Below, piece by piece: positions 10,187 through 24,465 of a stretch of 64,000 bases of DNA (within the stretch, counting starts at the first letter, position 1; every line of letters begins with the position of its first letter). The notes under the pieces were generated by a model. That model was not told where the DNA came from, made no database searches, and was given only the letters and a program-made list of their open reading frames with translations. The DNA is from Amylostereum areolatum (Eukaryota > Basidiomycota > Agaricomycetes > Russulales > Stereaceae), in contig SAXG01000010.1 in NCBI GenBank assembly GCA_012932865.1, positions 124,001 through 188,000 of the forward strand. The letters are read 5' to 3'. The translations under genes were made by a program, and so were the position numbers.

Positions 10187-11741
10187 TTAAGAAACGGAAC
10201 CTACAGAGACGCCGCGGGGTCGAAGGAGGAGACGGGGGTGGCTTTTCTGACTTCGATCCTGACATCTACGCGACCAGAAAGGTCAGATTTGGTAATTACA
10301 GGGTGTGACGAATATGACCGTACCAAAGGATCGGCGTGGTGGTGCGTTGCCCTCATAACTACGACATTCAAGTTCGCAGGTCCGTCGGACGAGGACCTGC
10401 TCAACTGTGATACGTTTCTCTCTTGCAAGTCGTAGACATTGGGCGTCAAGATCCCAGGACGAGTACGTGTATGCAGTTCGTCATCACGGCTGGCCTTCCA
10501 GCATTCTCTAAGAACAATGGAAAGCGGAACAGTTGCCTGCATATACATGCGTGAGAGTTGTACCACCGGTTGACTCGGACGGGATGGGACGTACACTGAT
10601 CTGGCCCAACATAGCCGCGAAAATCGCGATGGATAACCATTCACTCGAGAAGGCTATAAGAACCATAAGAAAGGCGATGGCATAAATCACTCCTGAATCG
10701 ACTATCGTGGCCAATATTTTGAGAATGCTGAACCGCCGGCGTGGTGAAGAGGTTACGCGCGTTGGTGTTGACAATGCTCTCCACCCGATGAGGCAGATAC
10801 CTCCGCATTGGATCAAAAGCGACGTGACACAAGAAATAGTCAGCCACCTGCGAAGAGGTAGGATGAACAGATCCCCCGGCTTAACAAGACCCTGTGCATG
10901 GACCGCATATGAGGAGGAAACTGTGAAGACCATTTATTAGGGCACAAGTCCTCGAGGATACTAGGACGCACTGATGAGGACAACTTCGAGAACGAACTGA
11001 ATAAAAGGTCAGAAATATCGACCTCCATGTTCACTACGACGAAGGGCTTACGAATGGTAGACACAGGATGATGTTTTTGTTCCACACAGCGTAGACACGC
11101 CATATCTTCGTAGTGCATGAACTAGTGTGATTCGCTTGCCAACCGTTAAATCGGAAAGTACATACCATGAAACAATCCCCGATAATCGTCTAGTGGAACC
11201 AGTTTCAGTATCGGTATATAAGTAGTGTACAGCTAATGAACGCACATTAAGGACCCACAGGGCCTGCTGGGCCAAGACTATTGGGTATTCCTGGTGCTGT
11301 AGATACTGCACTCTCTCCTCAAAATCGGGATGGCCAATAAAGGCCCGAATCATTTGCACGACGAGCGTCACAGTATGAGCTGTGCAAATCGCAAGCTGTA
11401 GGCCTATCGTGATCACTAGATAGCTAGGCCCGACATCAACGGCGGCTATTGGCACACAGAGGACCAGATATCGCACCGATTTGGGCCTCTGACGAATCCT
11501 CTTCTGAACAGCAGCACTGTCGCAAGGATGGCAAGTGTGAGGCTTCAGAGCGGGCCGTCGCTGTTAGCAGTGTCTTCCACTTCCGCAAAGATGAATAGTG
11601 CTTACTTGATACCTGTAGCGCACGAGATCAATGCGTACCGTGCGGAAATCGCTACCAAGAGCAGGGCGCACCGTACAAAGGACCCACTACCCAAAAGGCC
11701 GCAAGCTGGGTCGAAACGAGCGCAGTCTCTGGATCCGACAT
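10187..11741 (-). CDS. Seven-helix membrane protein, paralogue A
   Basis: Predicted exons 11672-11741, 11606-11612 (7 nt), 11477-11542, 11246-11423, 11166-11189 (24 nt), 11052-11105, 10972-10996 (25 nt), 10595-10920, 10324-10536 and 10187-10258. Every phase is consistent. Recognisable family words are AFWVVGPLYG-I-N, RRGF-RGPN, IWRVYAVWNKN, IVDSGVIYA, GQIS and ATVPLSIVLRECWK. About seven hydrophobic segments alternate with short loops, with a charged cytoplasmic tail of about 80 residues. This is an uncharacterised family expanded in Agaricomycetes; I do not know its function. Paralogues B, C and D share the exon structure. The final acceptor is uncertain, and reading through would end at 10201 instead. 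Confidence 0.75.
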
Positions 11742-12556
11742 CGTGTCTGGCCGAGGACCTACTGGAAAAAATGAAGCGAGGAGGACGGGCGTAGTTTCAA
11801 AGGTCCAGGGTATTTAAGCACCGGCTTATGAACAAAAGACGCTCAGGCTTAAGCGGCGTTTCATCAGGCGCTGTTTTATACATATGCGCTCACGGCAAGA
11901 TGCAGAACAAGTCCCTGGTACGTTTCGCACCGCCTCCACGGTGAGAACTCTGACAGCATCACTGATTTCCTACTGTGAGTATATGTTGGTGTCAAAGGAA
12001 CGGATAAGAATTGAAGGACGAACCTATGACAGACTCATATACAACATTGACATAGAAATACTTGGTCCAGCTGAAAAGATGACAGGTGTGCCGTATAGCA
12101 GTAGTGGCGATGAACATGTGGCTTTAGTGGAGCCTGTAGCGTCTGGTACAGGCCGTGAAGCCCAGATTCAATTGGACGTTACTGTATTGCGTTAGCGTCG
12201 CGCTCACGAGTACGATCACGACCATTTCCACCAGTGGCACCACATCTGATGAGGTGGGAAAGTTGTTTGACAATGTCGCCAAGTGCCGCGTCGCGAAGCT
12301 TTGTTTGGCATGGGAAGTGGACTCCTCAACAGCTGGTAGGTGCCCTTCCCCAGTAAGTAATCAGGGATTAACGAAAAAAGATTTACAAGGCCTTAATCCT
12401 ACATGACATCACGGCGGAGACCAAAGTTATGATGATGCAAAAGTCGCTTTCGCAGTGATGGTAGGCATAAAGTTGCCCATCGCTATCCCCGACATGTAAG
12501 CGTTGCCGATACATTAGAGTGTATGACTTGGTGAAAAAGTATATGCGAATCATAGG
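11742..12556. other. Intergenic with promoter of paralogue A
   Basis: A TATTTAAGCACCGG block at about 11810, roughly 70 bp upstream of the paralogue A start, recurs as TATTTAAGTACCGG at about 14174 upstream of paralogue B. It reads as a TATA-like element on the minus strand. No other gene is supported here. Confidence 0.4.
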
Positions 12557-14094
12557 TCATGAGCACGGAAGAGGAGGGCGGCGATTTTGTCTAGTTGTCC
12601 TCAACGGTGGCAGCTAAATTAAACAGGTGATCAGACTCGGAGATGGCGATACTAGATCGAGAAACGAAGAAAAGCGCACTGAAGGATCAACGTGAAGATG
12701 CGTATCCCTTTTTATGACGACCAAATTTATATGATCATCTGTTGGTGTTCTGCTTCTAGATGGGGACAAACTCCTGCTGTGGATGTCATGAACTGTCGAT
12801 GTTAAAAGCCCAGGGGGAGGAAATATCATATCAATGTCACGGCTGGCCTTCCAACACTCCCTAAGCATAATGGACAATGGTACAGTCGCCTGTTCAGGGT
12901 ACATTGGTAGGGATGGTCACTGGGAAGAATAAGGCGGCTCACGCTGATCTGTCCAGCCAACGCCGCAAAGATGGCCGATGAAACCTTGTCTTCCAGGAAA
13001 GATATGAGTGCCAGGAATGTGAAAATGACGTAGACCGCGCCGGAATCAACGATCGTGGCCATTATTTTGAAGGGATTGTACCGTCGGTGCGAAGAAGTGA
13101 TGCATACCGGGGTCGACCAAACTCTCCATGCGATCAGGGCGGTGCCTCCCGTTTGAATCAGAAGGGACAGGGTGCTCGCTACAGTGAACCATTGACGAAC
13201 AGGAGAGTCGAACACGCTGTTTGGAGGGACCACAGTGCTCTGAGCATGGATTGAACTCGACGAGGAAACTAGAACATGTGTTAGGGCGGCGCGGACTATG
13301 ATCTTGGGGCGCACCAATGAGAGCGATTTCACAGACGAGCTACGCATATGGAGACCGTAAGTGATGATGTTATAGATTTCGCTTTTCGAGAAGCTTACGA
13401 ATGGTATGCACAAGATCACATTCTTTTCCCATACTATGAAGACACGCCAAATCTTCGAACGATATCAGTCAACGAGGCTTGGACGACGTGGAAGACATGA
13501 TTACCATGAAACAGTCCCCCAAAATTGTCTATGCAGTATGTTAGTAGTACGCTTAGTCCACGGCCTCCGTAAAACTAGCAGCGAGCTCACATTGATAAAC
13601 CACAGTGCTTGCTGGGCCAAAACGACAGGAAATTCTTGGTGTGTTAGGTACTCCACTCTGGCAACGAAATCGGGGTGTAAGATGAATGCCCGGATCATTT
13701 GCATGACCAGCGTCACAACATGGGCTGTGCAGACCGCCGATTGAAGTAGTATAGTGACTATGAGATATCTATATGGACGTCAGCGTTGAGGTCCAATGAT
13801 AGTAATGAACAGCACAGCGAACCGGTTCGGGCCTCTGTTGAAGCCTCTTCTACAAAGACAAAACGCTGCAAGAGCTGCCAGCACGATGCTACATACAGGA
13901 TTGTGAATCAATTGTATATGCACAGTTATATGGTCTTACTTGATGCCTGGACCCCCCAGATATTAGTACTGCGCGTCTAATATGCTTACAGGCTGGAGCT
14001 CACCGTATAAAGGGCCTACTACCCAAGCTGCTGCAAGCTGAGTTGAAACAAGAGTAACTTGCGACTGAAAAAGTCGAGACGATGAAGCTAGCAT
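12557..14094 (-). CDS. Seven-helix membrane protein, paralogue B
   Basis: Predicted exons 14004-14094, 13940-13946 (7 nt), 13823-13888, 13591-13768, 13505-13528, 13399-13452, 13315-13339, 12943-13268, 12680-12889 and 12557-12613 give 345 aa. The eight exons from the microexon to the second-last are equal or near-equal in length to those of paralogue A (7, 66, 178, 24, 54, 25, 326, then 210 versus 213). Shared words include AAWVVGPLYG, IWRVFIVWEKN, ATIVDSGAVY, GQIS and ATVPLSIMLRECWK. The two copies are in direct tandem, which indicates local duplication. They are integral membrane proteins of unknown role. The last exon encodes only 18 residues and is the least certain. Confidence 0.75.
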
Positions 14095-14778
14095 CGAATC
14101 CGAACGGACGAAGTTCTGCTGCCTAGAAGTATAACAGTGGTGAAGATGAGGGATTGAGCCTTCAGCAGCTCTTGGGTATTTAAGTACCGGTTAAGTATAC
14201 AGCGCATAGGCTATCATCGAAGTGTCTGTGTGGCATGCGCTACTGACATCGAGCATGTTCTTGCAAGCACTGTAGAAGGCAAGTGCGTACTCAACAGCAG
14301 AACGTGCCGATAGTTGTATGGCGTATACGTATGGTGATGATGCTGTTGATTTCCTTCTGGCGGAACAAGTTGACGGCGAATAGCACTACGAGAGGATCAG
14401 AACGTAAGTGCCACTGAACAGAAACGTCAGGCTGCAACCGTCAGAAGGGAGGGCAAGAGCGCGTGCTGGGCAGCGCGCCACACGACTGAAATCTCCTCCA
14501 TAATCGCGTTGGACGAGATGATTGATAGACCGCGAATTCAGCGTATCAAAAGGAGCCGGGCCAGCATGGGAAAAGATCCTGGGAAACTGAAATTCAATAA
14601 AGACCGAGAAGACCAAGATAGTTGTGAGGGATCAAGGGGGATGTGAAACGTTCACGACCATCCGTGCCATATCAGCATCATAGCCAATACGGATGCCGAC
14701 GTTATCTAACTCGGAGCTTCACCCAACTCTGCATTGATCAGTTCCATGGACGACGCGTTCAGAGAGGTATACTTACCC
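14095..14778. other. Intergenic
   Basis: Contains the TATTTAAG promoter-like block of paralogue B at about 14174. Otherwise no coding signal is supported before the 3' end of the F-box gene. Confidence 0.45.
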
Positions 14779-16605
14779 TCAAACATCGACCTGCTGGACA
14801 TTTTCAATCTCATCCGTCGCCGGTTCTGGCATTATCGATGACACGACCTCGATGTCTTCCACAACCTCCCATAAACGGTGTGTGCTATCCTCTGCGATCA
14901 ACGAGTTTTCGATCTTCAGGCGAACGAGCTTCCCAAATACAGCCTTCCGATTCTCCATTGCGCCCATTAAATCATCAAGAAGTGTTCTTCCATCCTCTTC
15001 ACTGGGGGTCTTCAAGTCCAGGAGAGAAAGGCTAACGGCCGTCAGGAAGGGAAGGAAGGGCACCTGAGAGTGCGTGGAATCCGAGGGAGAATATGCTGAA
15101 TTTAGCGCGAAAATGAACTCGGCGGCCGATTCGCCTGCAATAGTCACACTCTCGAGATAGCGCCATTCACCCTCACAGCGTTGCACCCAGTCTTCGCGGT
15201 CCACGAACACATCGTAGCTTATGAATAAGGCTAGTTCCATGGCAGCAGGGAGAATGGGAAGTAGATGTAGAACCTCTGAGTCGAAGTCGGGATGGCGACC
15301 GAGTGCCACGCTGAGAAAAACATGCTCTTGAAAAAGCTGCGATGCGAGTGGGGATTCCATTGGCTCCACGGGAGGTTTGACGTCAAATATTTTGGGCCGA
15401 AGATCGTTTTCCCTCATCTCCAGCTCCTTGAAGTGATTGAGTTTCATAGGCGGGTTGGCAGATATAGGCGCAAGTGATGGTGGGTTGTGGGTCCCTACCG
15501 AGAACCATAGACTTGGGATGACCGAGATGATGGTATTTCTGATGGGTATTCCTGACGCATGGGCTGGGGAAAAAATGAGGCGGATAAGCCGGGCGAGATC
15601 CTCTACCTCCTCCATCTCCACAATATCTTCATCGCTTTTACACCGTATTAGGAGATGTGCCGAACGGGGAAATGAAAAGCGCTGCATAAGCCCGGTGGCA
15701 TGGCGGATTCCTTCGCAAAGGTTTATCGATCGAATGTTTGGAAGTGCGACCTTGTTATGAGGCGGGGCATCCAATACGGGTGGAGGAAGTCGCGAGACCA
15801 CTTTGGTAAGGGAGAGATTCTCCAACGAAGGCAGAGAGGAGAGGACGTCAACGATGTGGTCAAAGCGGCTGCCAACGCAGCAGTGTGACAAGTCGATATA
15901 TGTGAGAGGTGCTTTCAACGGAGCTAGGCCTGGGGTGAGTCGGCACGTGGTCAGCACCAACCTTCGCAGGTTTTCTGGGACCTTGTTGGCCAGAAAGTCA
16001 TCAGGTAGGTCGATGAAAACATCTCTGGGTCTTTGGGGGTCAATCAAATGTGACTTTTCGGAAATTTCGAGTCCGGTTAGGATCGCCGCAGGAGACTGAG
16101 AGAGAAGTCGCATTGCATCTGGAAGAAAAAGGGTCCAATGTTCGTCCTTTTGCGGGGATATCTCCGTCAGCCGCAAGCTCGTCAAACGAGAAAGTTCTCC
16201 AAGGATGGCGCGCATAGACTGGTAACGCTGTGCGCATCTTTCTGGATGTAAAGGAGAGATATCCTGCATCGTGATTGGCCTTGGGGATGACCTCTCTATG
16301 AATGTCTTCGCCCACGACGGACTGAACGTGGGAATGGTGGTCCACAGCGTCTTTTGATTTATAGCCACCTGGCGCCAATGATGGCAGACGTGGGTCAGAG
16401 GGATTGGATGAATCTCCCAGAAGCGATCTGTAATGGACTCGAAGATCATGGCCAGGAGCTCAACAGGAAGGCGGGATACGGGAGCCAGCGCGTTGATGGA
16501 CCGACGAACGTCTAATTCGACGACGTTCGGCGTCGCCTCGATAACACGGAAAAAGGCTTGCACAATATGATAATTTGTGAGATCTGGGGAGCTTTCACGA
16601 TCCAT
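14779..16605 (-). CDS. F-box protein, intronless, with LRR-like C-terminal region
   Basis: One uninterrupted frame of 608 aa starts at ATG 16605 (MDRESSPD); the frame extends a little upstream but only with non-ATG codons. Residues about 44-100 form an F-box-like domain: SRLPVELLAMIFESI, then LTHVCHHWRQVAI and LWTTI. The rest has leucine-rich spaced segments (LTSLRLTEI, LTYIDLSHC, LENLSLTKV) typical of basidiomycete F-box/LRR proteins. These are presumed substrate receptors of SCF ubiquitin ligases and are heavily expanded in this lineage. The target is unknown. The lack of introns is unusual among its neighbours. Confidence 0.8.
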   Translation of the reverse strand: MDRESSPDLTNYHIVQAFFRVIEATPNVVELDVRRSINALAPVSRLPVELLAMIFESITDRFWEIHPIPLTHVCHHWRQVAINQKTLWTTIPTFSPSWAKTFIERSSPRPITMQDISPLHPERCAQRYQSMRAILGELSRLTSLRLTEISPQKDEHWTLFLPDAMRLLSQSPAAILTGLEISEKSHLIDPQRPRDVFIDLPDDFLANKVPENLRRLVLTTCRLTPGLAPLKAPLTYIDLSHCCVGSRFDHIVDVLSSLPSLENLSLTKVVSRLPPPVLDAPPHNKVALPNIRSINLCEGIRHATGLMQRFSFPRSAHLLIRCKSDEDIVEMEEVEDLARLIRLIFSPAHASGIPIRNTIISVIPSLWFSVGTHNPPSLAPISANPPMKLNHFKELEMRENDLRPKIFDVKPPVEPMESPLASQLFQEHVFLSVALGRHPDFDSEVLHLLPILPAAMELALFISYDVFVDREDWVQRCEGEWRYLESVTIAGESAAEFIFALNSAYSPSDSTHSQVPFLPFLTAVSLSLLDLKTPSEEDGRTLLDDLMGAMENRKAVFGKLVRLKIENSLIAEDSTHRLWEVVEDIEVVSSIMPEPATDEIENVQQVDV

Positions 16606-17301
16606 TGTATGGATGACCTGGTGGCAAACGGGCCCTATCCAAATGATCAACGTTGAACTCGAGCACTGAGTTGCCCTGCAAGTTGAGCGCGTTAGGAATT
16701 ACCGAGCAACGAGTAGAAACGACACACACCTGATGCTTAAGAAGTATTTGATGGTTTCCGGTTTGACTCCTTGATCCTGCTTGCTCTTGAAGCTTTTGCT
16801 GGGCAGATAGTGTTGAAGGGACGACGCTGACCAAGGTAAAAGAGTGCCAGAGATAAACCCGAACCCGTAACGTCGGTCGGGCCGAGCCGAGACCGTTTTC
16901 CACCCAAACGGAGTCAAATCGTCACACTCACCAGTCCAAACTGTGGACTTACGTTCTGTAGACTGAACTCGACATAACCCCCCGAGCTTCACGCGCTGTT
17001 CATTTCCCCCGAATAACCGCTCATACGTTAGCCGCCCTCATCCACAAACGACGCAAACACATCTAGAATTATCTGCGCGAGCACGTGTGTATCGTAAAGC
17101 CCACTACTATAGTAGGGTATGCCCCCCGGAAGGCCCAGGCGCTCCAAAGTCCATCGAATCCTCTAATGTCATGGATGGGTGGGTATGCGGTAAGCGACGA
17201 AGGGGGAAGGGGCATGCCGTCGAAGTCGAACGGTTCCGCCTGCACTCCCCACGCTCGCCCATCCCTGCCAGTCAATCTCAGCGCCACAACCCCTCCCGCG
17301 C
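16606..17301. other. Intergenic, nothing recognised
   Basis: Only overlapping short frames are present. The left part would hold the F-box promoter and the right part the 3' flank of the DUF302 gene. Confidence 0.5.
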
Positions 17302-17903
17302 CTACGCCACGCCCGTGATCTTCTGCACGAGCTCCTCGAGCATCCTGTCGAGCTCCTCCGCCGCCCGCCGAAGCTCCCCGCGATCGCCCGCCGCGATCAT
17401 CGACGACGGCAGGTCATACACCACCCGCGTCCCGCGCCCGCCCTCCGCGGTCTTGCCCATGATCATCAGCCTCAGCGGGACGTAGAGCCCCGCGAGCAGA
17501 TCGTGCCGCATCATCGTCGCCGCGACGAGCGGGTTCCCGAGCGTGTACACGCGCGCGTCGGGGATGTCGTCCCGCTCGAGGTACATCCTCAGCCAGTTGC
17601 TGTGTTTCGTCTCCAAGAAGAACCTGTTCGGAACGAAAACGCGGAGGCGTCAGCGAGCCATGTTTGGAGGACGTGCGGAAAGGGGGAGGGGGAGGCGACT
17701 GACCCGAAGTGCTCGCCCGTCACCTCCTTGAGCCGCGACTCGAGCTCGCGCGGGCTTTTGGCAGCGCGGATCGCGCTCGTGATGCGGCCCTCGGATTTGT
17801 TTCGGTTCAGGAGCGCGTCGAGCCGGCGGAGCACCTCCTGCACGGGCAGATCGGTGTTGTACCGCACGCGGCGAACGGCGAAGTCCTCGATTTGCTTCGA
17901 CAT
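17302..17903 (-). CDS. DUF302 domain protein
   Basis: Predicted exons 17704-17903 and 17302-17623 give 173 aa, joined in phase 2 through GTCAGT/ACAG. The sequence opens MSKQIEDFAVRRVRY and continues with a VQEVLRRLDALL helix. FFLETKHSNWLRMYL and ARVYTLGNPLVAATMMRHD follow. This fits the DUF302/TT1751-like fold widespread in fungi and bacteria. LYVPLRLMI and a helical C-terminus (ELRRAAEELDRMLEELV) follow. The biochemical function of DUF302 is not established. The gene is unusually GC-rich (strong C/G at third positions), suggesting high expression. Confidence 0.75.
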
Positions 17904-18675
17904 CGGATGTGTGTGTGTGTTTATGAAGGGTGGGTTGGGTACAGATATAGGTATGACCTAGTCGGTTCGAGGGACTAGAAGGTTGGTCGATGTGATGTGG
18001 CGATGAAGAGGAAGAAGAGTGGTGCGGGTGGTGTGCGGTATGAACGGGAGACAGATGCCTGAGATGGGGAGGCTGGGGTTCCATCGTCTCGCACCCGGGG
18101 GTTTATAACAGGATCCACGCCTCCCGGCGAACGGACGTGCCATATCGCATCCCAAGCCTGCAATCTTGCGCCCCAGAATCCTGCCAGGCGCTCTGCCTCT
18201 GCGCGAGCTCAGACGAAGGAAAAATCTGCACTCAGCCTGCGTTTGACGTGAAGGGAGAAGCCTTCCAGTCGCGTACGTACACCCGGCTGGCGACGCCGAT
18301 CGCGTTAACCCCCGCGTCGAGTGTCCCATCGCGCCCTTCTCTTTCCCACCCCGCGCTTCTCTCGCCCGGTCTTCAAGGAGCTCACGCCCAATCGTCCCCG
18401 GCCATCCATCGGGCATCTAAAAAAACAGCTAGAATGCCGGCCACACGACTCAGCCCATGCCATAACGCCCCTCCCCCTCACACCCCCGCACGCACGGACT
18501 TTCGTGGGGTCTCCGGCATCCCAGCCCGCACGTTCCCAACGTTTCCCACCACCCCGGTCAATTTCAACGGCAACTCACCACACATTCACCCCCACGTTCC
18601 CTGCCCGGTGATCTACCGCTAGAACACCGACCAGCGCGCGGTAGATAACCGCACCGAGGGACCCAGAGAAGCCTT
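17904..18675. other. Intergenic, pyrimidine-rich
   Basis: The plus strand is rich in C/T tracts and short simple repeats (a TGTGTG run near 17908). No gene is supported. The left part is the upstream region of the DUF302 gene. Confidence 0.45.
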
Positions 18676-20282
18676 TCAGGCATGCCATAATCGGGCCACC
18701 ATCCCGCGGTAGAGCGACGCGCTATCCTCGAGACGGACGCGGAGGTCAAGGGTCGTGAGGCTGGGAACTACCGCCGGGAGAGCACGTGTGAGTTCCATAA
18801 AGTCCTGTCGGCCGTTGTTTCAGCGAATACGCGAACGTGACTATGAGGGGAAACCTGCCACTCACAGGAACTGTATCCTTTTTGACGGCGAACAAGATAC
18901 GCTCGATAAATGCAGAAGATTGTACGAGCGCGGAGAGCTGCGCCAGACCTATGACGATATGTGGCCCCGTGAATGTGCGCAATTTTGGATGCCGCCGGGC
19001 AAGCCCTACGGGCGCAGTACCCTGAGAGGCGTAGATCTTGCCGTCGTCAGAGATTAGAGACATGTGTTCCAAATCCTGCGCCCCTGACGTCAACGTCGTG
19101 AGCCAGTTGAAGAGCACGCGAAACTGGGGGGGACGCGCGACGCCTTGGTGCGTCACCGTCAACTCGCGGAGTTCAGGAAGGCCAGGGTACGTAGGAGGCG
19201 GATCCGCGGCCTGTTGTAGCATTGTCAGTGGAATAATTTGGGGCGATGAGAGGGAGGGGAAGGATCAAAGGAAGAATGCGTGCCTCGAGCTCGGGTTCGA
19301 CGTCGATGAAGTTGTCGTAGAAGAAGCTCAGCGTCGTCAGACGCGGGGTGCCGCTCAGCAGGGTTAGCAGGGCTCGCGGAGAAAGCTGGTGGTCCCGCCC
19401 GATATGGAGTTGAGTTAGGGCCCGGAGGGCCGATGTGGCGTTAAACTCTTTGGCTAGTTCCAGATCCATCCCCGCGGGCACCTAAAATTGAGATGCCAAT
19501 GCAGCCCATATCGTAAATGCGGCACACGTTCGGGAGCCCGCGGTCTGCTACTCACCTCGAGAGCAAGGCTCGTAAGGCTCGGAAGTTCGGCCAGGAGGGA
19601 CTCCAGCCTGCGCACCATGAGATCTGTGGTGTTCCCGAGGGCGAGCGATCGGAGTGCGTGTAGGCGCGTCAGCGGAGTGAGGAGGCCTGAATATATGTTG
19701 AAATCGCAGTGAAGCGCATGAATGCTCGGGCATTTGACCAGGACATCGACGATGCCTTCCATGAGCTGCGCGGTCAAGCCGTTGCCCATAGGCATGTGTA
19801 TCATGTAGGACGTCGCGTTGGGGAGCAATGCCAGACCGCCCGTCCAGTCCTTTGCGGGAGCGAACACGGGCTGTCCGAACGACACGGTCACTTTTTTTTT
19901 CGCGGTGGAATTTTAATTAGCGGATCAGGGTGCGTCTGCACGCGATGGAAGGAGGTTTGTGCCACGCACGGACGTGTCGAATGCTGCGCACGTATGCACG
20001 CAGGTGCGGGTGTGCGGCCAGCGTGGTGAATACGTTGGGGAAGCCGAGCTAGGCGGTGAGGATCAGGGCGACGGTCGGGAAGCTTGGACATGCGTGAGGG
20101 CTTACCTTGACAGTCCCGTCATGGTCGTGATGCTTGAACTCGATTTCTCGGTAGAGCGTTGGCGTCGCGGCTTCCCAGAACGCGCGACACACTCGAGCGC
20201 TGTCTGACAACGAGATTCTGTCGTCCATTGCCTCAAATATCGGGTACCACACATCGGTGGGAATCTTCTTAATGTCAAACAT
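18676..20282 (-). CDS. F-box / leucine-rich-repeat-like protein
   Basis: Predicted exons 20106-20282, 19970-20048, 19556-19890, 19284-19481, 18866-19210 and 18676-18804 give 420 aa. The N-terminus MFDIKKIPTDVWYPIFEAM with RVCRAFWEAATPTLYREIEF is an F-box-like domain. Exon 2 (FTTLAAHPHLRAYVRSIRHV) is the conserved start of the LRR-type region of basidiomycete F-box proteins. Later exons carry spaced Leu motifs (LTSLALE, LTTLSFFY, LTTLDLRV). Phases agree throughout. The fourth intron seems to use a GC donor (GAG|GCACGC); a GT alternative at GTCGAA is possible. The predicted role is SCF ubiquitin-ligase substrate recognition, substrate unknown. Confidence 0.65.
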
Positions 20283-20689
20283 GGGGAAAGGTCTGGATAG
20301 CGATGTGCGAGAATGTGAGTCGTAATCGGTAATGAGATGGATGACAGAAGCGTCGGACGACGAGTTCGAAGTTCGAACGACGTGAGTCATGCACATGCTC
20401 GTGCGCGCCTGTGTTCGAACCGGTTCGGCGGCGCCTTGGCATCGTGACATCTGTCACGCACCAGATCGCATGTCCGCGGGCCGGACGGGCCATTGACTGT
20501 ACAGTACAAAGGCCGCCGGCAACTACCGAAGTTGACGGAAGCGACAAGCGACGAGCGCCGCGACGACTTTCTCCTCACGTCAAAGACAGCGGAAGACGAC
20601 ATCACTGTAGCCCTATTTCTTATATCAATCGAAAAAGTGAGTGTCCTCGTTATGGTTAAGGCGTGAGTACTGAACGAGTTCTTGGCAGG

Positions 20690-21185
20690 ATGTCCGACGC
20701 AGGAGACGAGATTAAGGTCGACGAGGTCGAGGTCGAGGCTGAGGTTTCGGAGGCACCCAAGGGAAAGCTTTCCGTGGAGGATGCTCTGCAGGTGCGTGGT
20801 CCTTGTCCAACGCTCTAGAAAACCTCACTAAACGGGCCCCACTCAGGAAGTCCTGAAGACGTCGCTCGTGCACGACGGACTCGCTCGCGGTCTCCGCGAG
20901 TGCGCGAAGGCTCTGGACAAGCGCCAGGCTCATCTCTGCGTGCTCGTTGAGACCTGCACGGAGGCGGAGTACATCAAGCTCATCGAAGCGCTGTGCGCGA
21001 CGCACAAGATCCCCCTCATCAAGGTCGGAGACGCCAAGGTGCTCGGCACTTGGGCTGGTCTCTGCAAAATCGACCGCGAGGGCAACCCCCGCAAGGTCGT
21101 CGGCTGCTCGTGCGTAGTCGTGAAGGAGTACGGCGCCGAGTCGCAGGGCCGCCACGTTCTCGACGACTATTTCAAGAACCGCTAA
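20690..21185 (+). CDS. RPS12: 40S ribosomal protein eS12
   Basis: Predicted exons 20690-20791 and 20847-21185 give 146 aa. The acidic N-terminus [18 protein letters not shown] is followed by the eS12 core: [45 protein letters not shown] and [19 protein letters not shown]. The length and content match eukaryotic eS12, a small-subunit protein of the L7Ae-like fold near the beak. A GTGAGT at about 20637 and TTGGCAG just before the ATG suggest an additional intron in the 5' UTR, common in ribosomal protein genes. The start is the first ATG after that acceptor. Confidence 0.95.
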
Positions 21186-22035
21186 ACGTGAGCGTCTCCT
21201 TCTGCTTCTTACCACCCTCACTCCTTCGCTCCCTGTTTCGAGATGACACAAAGACTCCCTCTACGGAGATCTTCGGCTCTCTGAGGATAACCGTCTATCC
21301 GGAATCATTATCATTTGTCTGAACATTGCCCTCATTTTCGTTACTCGAGCCATCGAACGTCGGCGCTGACCTTTTTTTCCACAATCTGCAGCGGTTTGCA
21401 CTCGTGTAGTACGATCGATGTATGGCCCACGATAATAATAACACCCGTCCTTACTTGCCCTCGCTTCTCCAGATGTGATATGTGTGAAAGTGAAGTTTCA
21501 TATATCATACATCGGCGGGAAGTGTGTGTATCCGTCCTCGTTCTTTTTGCTCACACGATGGTGCCAAACAATATGGGCTGTCCGTCTGACAGGTAATAGA
21601 GCGATCCAGCAGGAAAGCAGGTCGACGCCTGCAAGCGACTCGGACTCCTCAGACTAGAGAAACTCAAACTGCTGACGGCCGCATCTTGTCCGCCGACGTC
21701 TCTTGGCTTTGTAACAAGAATCTCATTACACATAAGATGCATAACTTGTGTATAACCTTGCCGAGCTTGAAGCTTAACCTTGAGGCTTGTAGGAGCCCTA
21801 TATATGCAGCCCCCCATGCACGTCCGACGTTAGGAAACGATAAGATGAGATTCCAGGAATGAAAAATCGGAGATCTCGGAGATATGTTTTTCGGCCTTCG
21901 TCCAGGACCCGCGCCAGTCACGCCTTGCAAGCTCCGGGACCATCCAAATTGCTTATATCTATAGCGTCCACTTCTCTCCATCCATCGATATCTTCCTCTA
22001 TACTCGCACCCACGACCCCGACGACGACGCTCACC
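21186..22035. other. Intergenic containing a ~100-bp relic repeat and PUT2 promoter
   Basis: Bases about 21391-21495 resemble 28355-28460 (shared words CACCCGTCCTTAC, GCCCTCGC, GTGTAGTA), so they are likely a decayed repeat or gene fragment. A TATATAT at about 21797 precedes the PUT2 start, and the 5' UTR is C/T-rich. An in-frame ATG at 21859 would extend PUT2 by 59 residues. Confidence 0.45.
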
Positions 22036-24196
<2,161 letters not shown>

Positions 24197-24465
24197 AAAT
24201 GGGCGAGAGGGGAGGAAACGAGGCGAAGGAAAACAGAAGGCTGAGATGTAGCGTACTTATCGGCCGTTGTAGTGTGATACAAATGTGTGTACAATGTTGT
24301 AGTAACTAGGCACTTCAAAATTCAAATCCCTCCACTGTTTTGGTGCACCCGTCCGATGCAACGATAAAAACACTCGAAAAGCACCGCCCCCGGGCCTGGA
24401 GTACGCCGGGTTCAGTCTCATGACCAGACACCATCGACGTCTCGGCGCGACTCGATCGATAAACG